Source: Lachnospiraceae bacterium (GTDB taxonomy: Bacteria > Bacillota > Clostridia > Lachnospirales > Lachnospiraceae). From it: a stretch of DNA of 64,000 nucleotides. The notes below the pieces were generated by a model that was given only the letters and a program-made list of their open reading frames with translations, did not search any database and had not been told where the DNA came from. Below, in pieces: positions 45,241-53,127 of the stretch. How positions within the stretch are numbered: the first letter of the stretch is position 1; every line of letters begins with the position of its first letter. The position numbers and the translations under genes are program-made. The stretch lies in assembly GCA_028696165.1 (NCBI GenBank), contig JAQVHQ010000008.1, positions 1 through 64,000 of the forward strand, read 5' to 3'.

Positions 45241-45485
45241 AATATTCTTGTTCATAGTTGTCCATTTTGTATTTTACTGTTTACATTTAAATTCTTATAA
45301 ATGGAATCTGTAGAACGGTTCATTAAAATCACACGGGGCATATAGAACCGCACTTTTAGTTAATGCCCCATTATGCTATATTTTCCTGACTAAATCAAGC
45401 AAATGGGGCATATACAAGCCAACTTTTTCCTGATGCCTCGATATTGATCTTAAAACGAGGCAGAGGAGCTTGAAGGGCTGTATAT
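45241..45485. other. Non-coding stretch with duplicated GGGGCATATA motif
   Basis: Two degenerate copies of a ~40-nt unit occur at about 45333-45372 and 45399-45440. Each begins GGGGCATATA and ends ATGCCCC or ATGCCTC, so each can fold on itself. No gene is seen. This may be a remnant of the front of the nuclease gene's original flank or a small repeat. Confidence 0.45.
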
Positions 45486-45947
45486 ATGCCCTGCTCATAT
45501 GAATCCTATTGTGAATACACAAATACGAAAAACATAGGAAATGTGGAACTAAATCCGGCAGATATTGACCTGATGGGACTGGTGATTATTCGAATCGGGG
45601 AGAGACTTGGGGGAGATGTTACGGATATTATCCAGTTTCTGCATGGGATTTTCTATGATGTGGACGAAGTGGGGAAGTATATAGATTTCTCAAAGAATCA
45701 GAAGTTCCGGGAGGAGATGGAGCGAATGGCACTTACGGGAGAACATTGGATCGAGTATGGAGAACACAGGCAGATGGAGAAGACTAAGGAAGCGGAGCAG
45801 CGGGCAGAGGAAGCAGAGAAAAAGCTAGAAGAGGAACGCGCAAAGATGGAAGAGGAACGCATGAGGGCAGAAGAAGAACATCTGAAGGTACAAAAGGATC
45901 TCAAAGAGAAAATAAAAAAATTAGAGGAACAATTGAAGAACAGGTGA
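45486..45947 (+). pseudogene. C-terminal remnant of an Rpn-type PD-(D/E)XK nuclease/transposase-like protein
   Basis: A 153-residue frame. The middle part (IIQFLHGIFYDVDEVGKYID, then EEMERMALTGEHW) resembles the tail of Rpn-family recombination-promoting nucleases found in many copies in Lachnospiraceae, and the last ~55 residues are a highly charged Glu/Lys coiled coil. The nuclease core is absent and the N-terminus has no homologous look, so it is most likely a truncated gene. Could be a small real coiled-coil protein, but that is less likely. Confidence 0.6.
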
Positions 45948-45971
45948 TTTTATATTTAACATGTAGAGCAA

Positions 45972-46012
45972 ATGGGCTGTTGCACTAAGAAAAGGTGCGG
46001 CAGTCTATTTTT
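45972..46012 (+). terminator. Intrinsic terminator before the molybdenum hydroxylase genes
   Basis: GGCTGTTGCAC pairs with GTGCGGCAGTC around AAGAAAAG with one mismatch and is followed by TATTTTT. Confidence 0.7.
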
Positions 46013-46026
46013 ATGAATTTTTGTTT

Positions 46027-46058
46027 TTGACATTTTATCGACAGTGTCAATCTATAAT
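46027..46058 (+). promoter_or_regulatory. Promoter region with dyad, molybdenum hydroxylase operon
   Basis: TTGACA (46027-46032) and TATAAT (46053-46058) are 20 nt apart, which is long for a plain promoter. TTGACA is also one half of an inverted repeat TTGACA-N12-TGTCAA (46027-46050), so an activator may bind here. Confidence 0.5.
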
Positions 46059-46122
46059 TACGATAATTCTTACAAATAAGCTACCAATAGATAGGATTAG
46101 ACAGGAAGGGGGCAGCATAGGT

Positions 46123-48393
46123 ATGGAAAAAGATTATCATTATATTGGAAAAGCTCTCTCCAACGATGGTGTATATGGAAAAGTTACAGGTTCTGCAGAG
46201 TATTGTTCCGACATGGAATCCGTAGGGATGCTGCATATGAAATGCAAGGCCGGAGAAGTGAGCCACGGGATGATTACCAGGATAGATTCCGAAGAGGCGT
46301 GGAAAGTACCAGGGGTGCGTGCAATATATACATGGGAAAATACACCCAATCGCTATTTTGACAGGGGAAGAGTCAGTCTGACAGAGGCTGATAATGCTCC
46401 AAATCAGGAGAGACTATTTGACAGACACATACGTTTCTATGGAGAACGGGTAGCAGCTGTTGTGGCAGAGTCTGTGGAGGATGCAGAAGAAGCTTGTAAT
46501 AAGATAAAGGTAGAATATGAAGAACTTCCGTTGGCCGTATCCATGGAAGCTGCAATGCAGCCAGACGCTCCACAGCTCCATACAAGTGGAAATGTGTATG
46601 AGACTCAGACTTCCTACGGAGATTATGGAGGCGTCCAGAGTGAATGTAAATATCAGACCAGAGTCCATATTGGAAGAATGACACATTTATCTATGGAAAC
46701 TCAGTGTGTACGGGCGTGCTATAGCAAAAGCGAGCGGAAGCTGACCGTATGGACAGGAACCCAGACTGTATATGGAGCCAGAGCTACCATTGCAGAATTT
46801 CTGGATATGCCTTTTAGCAAGGTTCGGGTAATCAAACCATTGATGGGTGGATCTTTTGGATGCAAGCAGGAAATGATACTTGAGCCACTGGTATCCTATG
46901 TAGCGAAAGATCTGCAGGCAGATGTGAAGTTTGTATATACAAGAGAAGAGCAGATTGTAAATGCAATGCTAAAACATAGTCTGGATGGCCAGATAGAGAG
47001 CAAAGTGGACAGAGAGGGGACGATTCAGGGCATCTCTCTGGATGTCTGCATGGACAGTGGTGCTTATCAGACGATAAGCCCTTCTTACCTGCGGACCATA
47101 GGAGGTAAGCTGGGCAAAGTATATAAGATGAAAAATATCAACTATCATGGAAGAGCGGTGTGTACAACCACTCCTGTTAATGGAAGCTTCCGGAGCTGGG
47201 GATCGTCAGAAGCAACTATGCTGGTGGAATCTCATTGGAATTATGTGGCCAAACAGCTGGGCATGGATCCGGTGGAATTTCGCTTGAAAAATCATCTCCA
47301 ATATGGAGATCGTGAAGTCCTGCATGGAGCATCTGTCGGAGAAGTGCGCTTTGAAGAATGTCTACGACAGGGAAGCGAGCGCTTTCAGTGGCAGGAACGA
47401 AAAGCTGCATGTGCAAAGAAAAATCAGAAAAAGGGACGTTATCGTTATGGAGTGGGTATGGCACTTTGCTCTCATACGACATCCTTCTATCCTTATCAGA
47501 CTGAGGTGGCCAGTGCGGCAGCGCGGATTCAGGATGACGGAAGTCTGGTGGTGCATGTGCCTATTCATGATCATGGCTGTGGTACCGTTATGGCTATGAA
47601 GAAGATTGCAGCAGAGATACTTCAAGTGAAGCTGGATCGGATCACATTAAATGAAGCGGACACAGAGAATATGCCTTATGACTATGGATGTTATGCCAGC
47701 CGTACAGTATATACATTGGGACGGGCGGTCAAAGAATGCTGTGAGAAATTGTTGGGAAAAGCAAAGATGGTAGCGGCTGCTCAATTAGGATGTGCAGACA
47801 ATACGATTCTATATGAAAATGGAGAGTTCTTTTCCGAACCAAATCTGGATAGACGTTTGAATCTTCATGAGGTATGGAAGTATTCGGTATTTACCATGGG
47901 TAAGGATTTGTATGAGATGTGTACTACAAATGCCAATGGCAATCCGGGAACGGCGGGCGCTCATTTCACCCAGGTAAAGGTGGATACCTATACTGGAGCG
48001 GTAGAGATAGAACATTGTCTTTCGGTTCATGATGTGGGTCGGGCAATTAACCCGGATATGTGTCGGGGACAGATTGGAAGTGGCATCCAGCAGGGGATTG
48101 GTATGGCTCTGCGGGAAGAGATTAAGATTGATCCGATTACAGGTCGGGCTTTGATTACTAATTTCAAAAACTACGAGGTGATGAATGCGGCAGACATGCC
48201 GGATTATGATTCACTGCTTATTGAAGAGGAGGAAGAGACTGGTCCATTTGGTGCAAAGGGTATCGGAGAAATTGTATTAGCACCAATTGCCCCGGCGCTT
48301 GTAGAAGCGGTGAATCAGGCTTTGGGTACAGAATTGACCACACTTCCGCTTACACCACCGGTAATATTGGAAGCAATTAAGGAGGTAGAATAA
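46123..48393 (+). CDS. Molybdenum hydroxylase, molybdopterin-binding large subunit (xanthine dehydrogenase family)
   Basis: A 756-residue subunit with the aldehyde-oxidase/xanthine-dehydrogenase fold. GGSFGCK (242-248) is a cofactor-binding loop, and GAKGIGE near the C-terminus gives the catalytic glutamate Glu716. The substrate-binding Arg stretch reads GSFRSWGSSE rather than the usual FRGFG, so the substrate may not be xanthine. It would hydroxylate an aromatic heterocycle or aldehyde using a Mo-pterin. Start 46123 has AGGAAGGGGG upstream. It is the first gene of an unusual large-small-medium order. It lies just upstream of the lyase island. Confidence 0.9.
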   Translation: MEKDYHYIGKALSNDGVYGKVTGSAEYCSDMESVGMLHMKCKAGEVSHGMITRIDSEEAWKVPGVRAIYTWENTPNRYFDRGRVSLTEADNAPNQERLFDRHIRFYGERVAAVVAESVEDAEEACNKIKVEYEELPLAVSMEAAMQPDAPQLHTSGNVYETQTSYGDYGGVQSECKYQTRVHIGRMTHLSMETQCVRACYSKSERKLTVWTGTQTVYGARATIAEFLDMPFSKVRVIKPLMGGSFGCKQEMILEPLVSYVAKDLQADVKFVYTREEQIVNAMLKHSLDGQIESKVDREGTIQGISLDVCMDSGAYQTISPSYLRTIGGKLGKVYKMKNINYHGRAVCTTTPVNGSFRSWGSSEATMLVESHWNYVAKQLGMDPVEFRLKNHLQYGDREVLHGASVGEVRFEECLRQGSERFQWQERKAACAKKNQKKGRYRYGVGMALCSHTTSFYPYQTEVASAAARIQDDGSLVVHVPIHDHGCGTVMAMKKIAAEILQVKLDRITLNEADTENMPYDYGCYASRTVYTLGRAVKECCEKLLGKAKMVAAAQLGCADNTILYENGEFFSEPNLDRRLNLHEVWKYSVFTMGKDLYEMCTTNANGNPGTAGAHFTQVKVDTYTGAVEIEHCLSVHDVGRAINPDMCRGQIGSGIQQGIGMALREEIKIDPITGRALITNFKNYEVMNAADMPDYDSLLIEEEEETGPFGAKGIGEIVLAPIAPALVEAVNQALGTELTTLPLTPPVILEAIKEVE

Positions 48394-48394
48394 T

Positions 48395-48859
48395 ATGATA
48401 ATTCACTTTGTGTTAAATGGAAAACAGACAACAGCAGATGTTCAGGCAGACAGACGGCTTCTGGATTTCATTCGGGAAGATCTTCATCTGACGGGGACCA
48501 AGGAAGGCTGTGGGGAAGGCGAATGCGGAGCTTGTACAGTTGTTTTAAATGGCAAAGCAATCCATTCCTGTCTCACATTGACTGGTCAGCTTGATGGAGG
48601 AGAATTATTGACCATAGAGGGATTGGAACAAAATGGAGAGCTGGATGAGATTCAAAAAGCATTTATAAAAAAAAGTGCAATTCAATGTGGATTCTGTACT
48701 TCAGGTATGGTGATGTCAGCAAAAGCACTTTTGATGGAAAACCCACATCCATCGAAGGAAGAGATTAAGAAAGCAATTTCCGGAAATATCTGCAGATGCG
48801 CAGGATATCGCGAAATTAAAGAAGCCATTCAACTGGTGGCAGAGAAAGAGGAGGAGTAG
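48395..48859 (+). CDS. Molybdenum hydroxylase, [2Fe-2S] small subunit
   Basis: A 154-residue protein with two 2Fe-2S sites: the plant-ferredoxin type Cys39, Cys44, Cys47 and Cys59, and the second domain's Cys98, Cys101, Cys133 and Cys135 (CGFC...CRC). It passes electrons between the molybdenum subunit and FAD. It starts 2 nt after the large-subunit stop. Confidence 0.95.
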   Translation: MIIHFVLNGKQTTADVQADRRLLDFIREDLHLTGTKEGCGEGECGACTVVLNGKAIHSCLTLTGQLDGGELLTIEGLEQNGELDEIQKAFIKKSAIQCGFCTSGMVMSAKALLMENPHPSKEEIKKAISGNICRCAGYREIKEAIQLVAEKEEE

Positions 48860-48861
48860 CT

Positions 48862-49770
48862 GTGGCGTGTGAACAATACATTCAGCCTGATACACTTAAA
48901 GAATTGGTGACAGGGCTTGCCAAAATGACTTCAGACAGTGTGATTTTGGCAGGTGGAACTGACTTGATTATAAAACTGCGAAGCCGGCATATGAATCCGG
49001 ATTGCATGTTAAGCCTCTGCAGGGTACCAGAACTCAAAAGTATCAGTGAGAGTGGTGGGTATCTGCGCATCGGAGCAATGGAGACTCATGATAACATTGC
49101 TAATAATACACTTGTTAGGAAGGAATGCAAAGCATTGGCCATGGCGTGTTCTCATGTGGGTTCTCAGCAGGTTCGAAACAAGGGGACTATAGGCGGAAGT
49201 CTTGGAAATGCTTCTGTAGCGGGAGATATGCTTCCGGTGTTGGTGCTTTTTCATGGTCTTGTCGAGATACTGGATAGTGCCGGCAAGACGAGAAAAGTTG
49301 ACGCACAGGAATTTACCTTGGGAATAGGAAGAACTATACTACAGCCACAAGAAGTGATAATGGCGGTATGGCTGCCATTACAAAGCCATCGGGAAAGCTG
49401 TTTTATCAAACTGGGAGGACGCCGTGAAGTGACCATTGCTGAGATTTCACTGGCTTTTTCCTGGGAAAGAAGTGGGCAACATTTTCATAAAATCGAAGGC
49501 GTTTTGGGAGCAGTAGATACCAAACCAATTTATCTGCAAGAAGTTGACGAGATTCTGGAAGACCGCAAAGTAGGAAAATATGAGATGGATCTTTTGGCGG
49601 ACAGCCTGTCTAAACGAATTCGGGCTATTCGTGAGAACAGGAAAAGGCAACCGCGACTTCGTATACAAGAATGTGAAAAAGTATACAAGGAAAGAGCAGT
49701 AAAAGGAATTGTATATGATGCATTGGAAATTATGATGAGAAAGACCGACAAAAAGTCAAAGAACATTTGA
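48862..49770 (+). CDS. Molybdenum hydroxylase, FAD-binding medium subunit
   Basis: A 302-residue protein. LAGGTDL (29-35) and GTIGGSLGNAS (108-118) are the FAD loops of this family. The start is GTG with GAGGAGGAG upstream, 3 nt after the small subunit gene. It completes a three-subunit hydroxylase. The acceptor cannot be predicted. Confidence 0.93.
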   Translation: MACEQYIQPDTLKELVTGLAKMTSDSVILAGGTDLIIKLRSRHMNPDCMLSLCRVPELKSISESGGYLRIGAMETHDNIANNTLVRKECKALAMACSHVGSQQVRNKGTIGGSLGNASVAGDMLPVLVLFHGLVEILDSAGKTRKVDAQEFTLGIGRTILQPQEVIMAVWLPLQSHRESCFIKLGGRREVTIAEISLAFSWERSGQHFHKIEGVLGAVDTKPIYLQEVDEILEDRKVGKYEMDLLADSLSKRIRAIRENRKRQPRLRIQECEKVYKERAVKGIVYDALEIMMRKTDKKSKNI

Positions 49771-49777
49771 CACTTTT

Positions 49778-49865
49778 TTGACAGCGGATATGGTAAAGTA
49801 TAATAAATTAAACAAAAGATAAACACGAGGGCGTGTATACAGAAATGTATATGCGCCTTTTATCG
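49778..49865 (+). promoter_or_regulatory. Promoter and leader stem-loop of the lyase operon
   Basis: TTGACA (49778-49783) and TATAAT (49799-49804), 15 nt apart. An earlier TTGACA at 49767 is part of a dyad GTCAAA-N5-TTTGAC (about 49756-49771). About 25 nt past the -10 box, GGCGTGTATAC/GTATATGCGCC (49830-49840/49847-49857) forms a stem followed by TTTTA. It is either an attenuator in the lyase leader or the terminator of the hydroxylase operon. Confidence 0.5.
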
Positions 49866-49944
49866 TTGTCAAAAACAGGTGCGAAAAGACACAGTGGTCA
49901 TTCAACAGGCTGAACTCGATATTAAAGAGAGGAAAGGAATTCCT

Positions 49945-51501
49945 ATGAAATATGAGAAAATGAGAGCAGAAGAAATAAGGAAAGTGGTTTTGCAGGATGA
50001 TACGGTTACTCTGGAAGAGTTTGCCGCAGTGGCGCGCTATCATGCGCGGGTGGTGCCGGGTGATGCATTTATGGCACGTATTGATAAAAGCCGGGCTTTG
50101 GTTGAACGTTTTTTAGATGAAGAAAGACCTGTGTATGGTGTCACTACCGGAGTGGGAGATAACGTTAAGTATGCAGTATCACGGGAAGAGGCATCTGTGC
50201 TTCAGAAAAATATGCTGCGAACTCATGCCGTGTCTGTGGGAGAAGCACTGAACGAAGAAGAGGCAAGGGCAATCATCTTTATGATTATATTAAATGCAGG
50301 TAAAGGTTTCTCGGCAATAAAAAGGGATACTATGGAACTCCTTTGTGAGATCTTGAACCATAACCTAATACCGTATGCACCGCGTAGTGGTTCGGTGGGA
50401 TATCTTTCTGTGGAGGCGCATATGGCACTTACTTTGATTGGAGAAGGTTACTTCCTTGTTAATGGCAATAAAGTTCCGGCGGCATCAGTCCTGGAGAAAG
50501 AAAGACTGACGCCTGTTACTCTTGGCTGCAAGGAAGGCTTGGTATTAATTACGGGAACAACCTCATCAACTGCCTACAGCCTATTAGCAGTATATGATGC
50601 TTACAGCTGCCTGAAACATGCAGAAATGGCCGGGGCGGTGGCTTACGAAGCACTTCATGCGACGACGAAAGCACTTGATTCCAGAATACATGAGCGAAAG
50701 GGATACAGACAACAGCAGGAAGCGGCAGAAAATCTTAGAATCCTTCTGAATGGAAGCGAAATCGCAGAACATTATCGTGACATAAAAGTGCAGGATGCGT
50801 GTGCACTGCGGGCAATGCCTCAGATACATGGGGCAGTGAAAAAATTGCTGGACGAAGTCTGCGAAGTGTTTCTTACAGAGATGAATTCCTGCTCAGATAA
50901 TCCTCTCATACTGGAGACGGAAGATGGCATGGGAGAAGCACTGATGAATGGGAATTTTGATGGCTCTTTTGTTGCTACCCATGCAGATATGCTGACAATT
51001 GCATGTGCGAATCTGGCAGGATTAGTAGAGAGAATTACGGATCGGCTTATGAACCATCACGTAAACGAGGGCCTTCCATCCTTTTTGATTCCCAATGCAG
51101 GAGTGAACAATGGGTTTATGATTATCCAGTATACGCAGGCTGCATTGACAGCAGAATTAAAACTCTTGGCAGCTCCGGCGTCACCAGATAGTATTACCAC
51201 CTGTGCAGGACAGGAGGATCCGGTGTCTATGGCATACCGGGCGGGACAGAAAGCATATGAAGCGGCAGAAAAATTGAAATATATGGTTGCATTGGAACTT
51301 TTTGCCGCAGAACAGGCAATCGATATGCGGGAAGAATCCGAAAGAGAGTCAGAGATTCTGGCTGCTATTCACGATAAAATCAGAGAAACAATTCCGGTAA
51401 TTTCAGAGGATGCTTATTTGCATGAATATATAGAACGCATGTATGAACTGGTAGACAGTCAGGAATTGATACGACTGGTGGAAGATAAAACAGAAGCGTA
51501 A
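49945..51501 (+). CDS. Ergothionase-like lyase of the histidine ammonia-lyase superfamily, MIO-less (paralogue 1)
   Basis: A 518-residue protein with the ammonia-lyase fold along its length: VYGVTTGVG with the catalytic Tyr64, LQKNMLRTHAVSVGE, SCSDNPL, NNGFMIIQYTQAA and AGQEDPVSMA. Where HAL has GSVGASGDLAPLAH, this protein has GSVGYLSVEAH (149-159): the Ala-Ser-Gly triad that makes MIO is missing and the loop is three residues shorter. Ergothionase, which removes trimethylamine from ergothioneine, is a known lyase of this fold that works by acid/base chemistry. Together with the BCCT transporter gene, this suggests a trimethylammonium substrate. Start 49945 by the AGGAAAGG site. Confidence 0.8.
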   Translation: MKYEKMRAEEIRKVVLQDDTVTLEEFAAVARYHARVVPGDAFMARIDKSRALVERFLDEERPVYGVTTGVGDNVKYAVSREEASVLQKNMLRTHAVSVGEALNEEEARAIIFMIILNAGKGFSAIKRDTMELLCEILNHNLIPYAPRSGSVGYLSVEAHMALTLIGEGYFLVNGNKVPAASVLEKERLTPVTLGCKEGLVLITGTTSSTAYSLLAVYDAYSCLKHAEMAGAVAYEALHATTKALDSRIHERKGYRQQQEAAENLRILLNGSEIAEHYRDIKVQDACALRAMPQIHGAVKKLLDEVCEVFLTEMNSCSDNPLILETEDGMGEALMNGNFDGSFVATHADMLTIACANLAGLVERITDRLMNHHVNEGLPSFLIPNAGVNNGFMIIQYTQAALTAELKLLAAPASPDSITTCAGQEDPVSMAYRAGQKAYEAAEKLKYMVALELFAAEQAIDMREESERESEILAAIHDKIRETIPVISEDAYLHEYIERMYELVDSQELIRLVEDKTEA

Positions 51502-51529
51502 TAAGGAAAACAGTTAGGAGAAAGAGAAG

Positions 51530-53062
51530 ATGGTACAAGAGACAATATATTTGGGAGCAGAACTTAGCCTGGAAACTTTTATGAAGATTGTCAGGGGGCA
51601 TGCTAAGGTGGAATTCTTGCCAGAATATACAGCCAGAGTGAAAAAATCCAGAGCAGTAGTAGAAAGATTTGTTGAAGAAAACCGGGCAGTATATGGATTG
51701 ACCACCGGTTTTGGAGCATTAGTCAGTCAACGAATCGATAAAAGCCAGGCAGAGCTGCTGCAGAAAAACATTGTATTAACACATTCTGTTTCGGTGGGAG
51801 AGCCCTTTGAGGAGGAAGTGGTAAGAGCGATTATACTCATGGTACTTCAGAGCCTTGGAAGAGGAGTGAGTGGTGTGCGTATGGAACTTCTGGAACTGTA
51901 TCGACAGTTCTTAAACAGAGGATTGGTGCCATACACACCGAAGGAAGGCTCTGTAGGATATCTGTGTGCGGAAGGCCATATAGCGGCAGCAGCCATAGGA
52001 GAAGGCAAAGCGTATGTAGAAGGAAATCTGTATGATGCCAAAACAGCTCTTTCCATGGTGGGACTATCTCCCATTGTTTTAAGTTACAAGGAAGGGCTGG
52101 CATTACTTAATGGAACTACATCAGCAACTGCTCTTGCAGCAATTGGTATTTATGATTTGCAGCAATTGTCGAAAACAGCAGATATTGTAGCAGGACTTTC
52201 ACTGGAAAGTTTAGGGGGACTTTTAAAAGCATATGACGACAGAATTCTGGACTGCAGACCACAGAAAGAGATGTATGAGACAGCGCATAATATTCAAAAA
52301 CTACTGGCAGATTCCCAGGTAATAGAAAGTTTCAAGGACACTCATATTCAGGATGCCCTGTCGCTTCGCTGTATCCCGCAGCTTCATGGTGCGGTTAAGA
52401 GAGTCTTAAATGATGCAGCGGATGTGATACAGACAGAGATCAACAGCTGTGGGGATAATCCGATTATTGCAGGTGAACCTGGATTTGAGGAAGCCTTGTC
52501 CAATGGTAATCCGGATGCTTCCTATGTAGGTATTGAGATGGATGCAGCCTGTGTGGCGGCGGTGAATCTGGCAAAAATGTCAGAGAGAAGAAATGCTCGC
52601 TTTCTGGATAGTAATCTGTCGGATATGCCCTGGTTCCTTGTGAAGAAACCAGGATTAAATTCCGGTCTTATGATTCCACAGTATACTCAGGCAGGGCTTT
52701 TGAATGAACTTCGCGGGCTTGCTACTGCGTCCACCATAGACAGTGTATCTACCAGCGCAGGTCAGGAGGATTATGTGTCTATGGGATATAATGCCTGCTG
52801 TAAGTCATTAACGGTGGTTAAAAAGGCAGAATATATACTGGCAATTGAATTGATGTCTGCATATCAGTCTCAGCAGTTTATTGATAAAAATTTACAGAGG
52901 GGAAAAGGCTCTAGAGCTGTCTGGAAACTGGTGGGCAGTGAGGTTCCGGTTATGGAGGAAGACATGTATCTTTATCCTTATCTGGAGAAGTTAAAGACAT
53001 TGATTCATCAGGGAGCACTGATTCAAGCCGTAGAGGAAGAAATGGGTATTCTGGAAAATTAA
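51530..53062 (+). CDS. Ergothionase-like lyase of the HAL superfamily, MIO-less (paralogue 2)
   Basis: A 510-residue protein. The HAL landmarks are VYGLTTGFG (Tyr55), LQKNIVLTHSVSVGE, SCGDNPII, NSGLMIPQYTQAG and AGQEDYVSMG. The MIO loop is replaced by GSVGYLCAEGH (140-150). It is the most divergent of the three: residues 61-70 read FGALVSQRID, and the stretch after NGNPDASYVG differs from paralogues 1 and 3, so its substrate may differ. It starts 28 nt after paralogue 1 with TTAGGAGAA before the ATG, in the same operon. Confidence 0.78.
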   Translation: MVQETIYLGAELSLETFMKIVRGHAKVEFLPEYTARVKKSRAVVERFVEENRAVYGLTTGFGALVSQRIDKSQAELLQKNIVLTHSVSVGEPFEEEVVRAIILMVLQSLGRGVSGVRMELLELYRQFLNRGLVPYTPKEGSVGYLCAEGHIAAAAIGEGKAYVEGNLYDAKTALSMVGLSPIVLSYKEGLALLNGTTSATALAAIGIYDLQQLSKTADIVAGLSLESLGGLLKAYDDRILDCRPQKEMYETAHNIQKLLADSQVIESFKDTHIQDALSLRCIPQLHGAVKRVLNDAADVIQTEINSCGDNPIIAGEPGFEEALSNGNPDASYVGIEMDAACVAAVNLAKMSERRNARFLDSNLSDMPWFLVKKPGLNSGLMIPQYTQAGLLNELRGLATASTIDSVSTSAGQEDYVSMGYNACCKSLTVVKKAEYILAIELMSAYQSQQFIDKNLQRGKGSRAVWKLVGSEVPVMEEDMYLYPYLEKLKTLIHQGALIQAVEEEMGILEN

Positions 53063-53127
53063 ATATAGTACATTTTTCCGCTTTCACCAAAGGAAAAAAG
53101 GATTCGTACAACGAGGAGGAGATTGTT

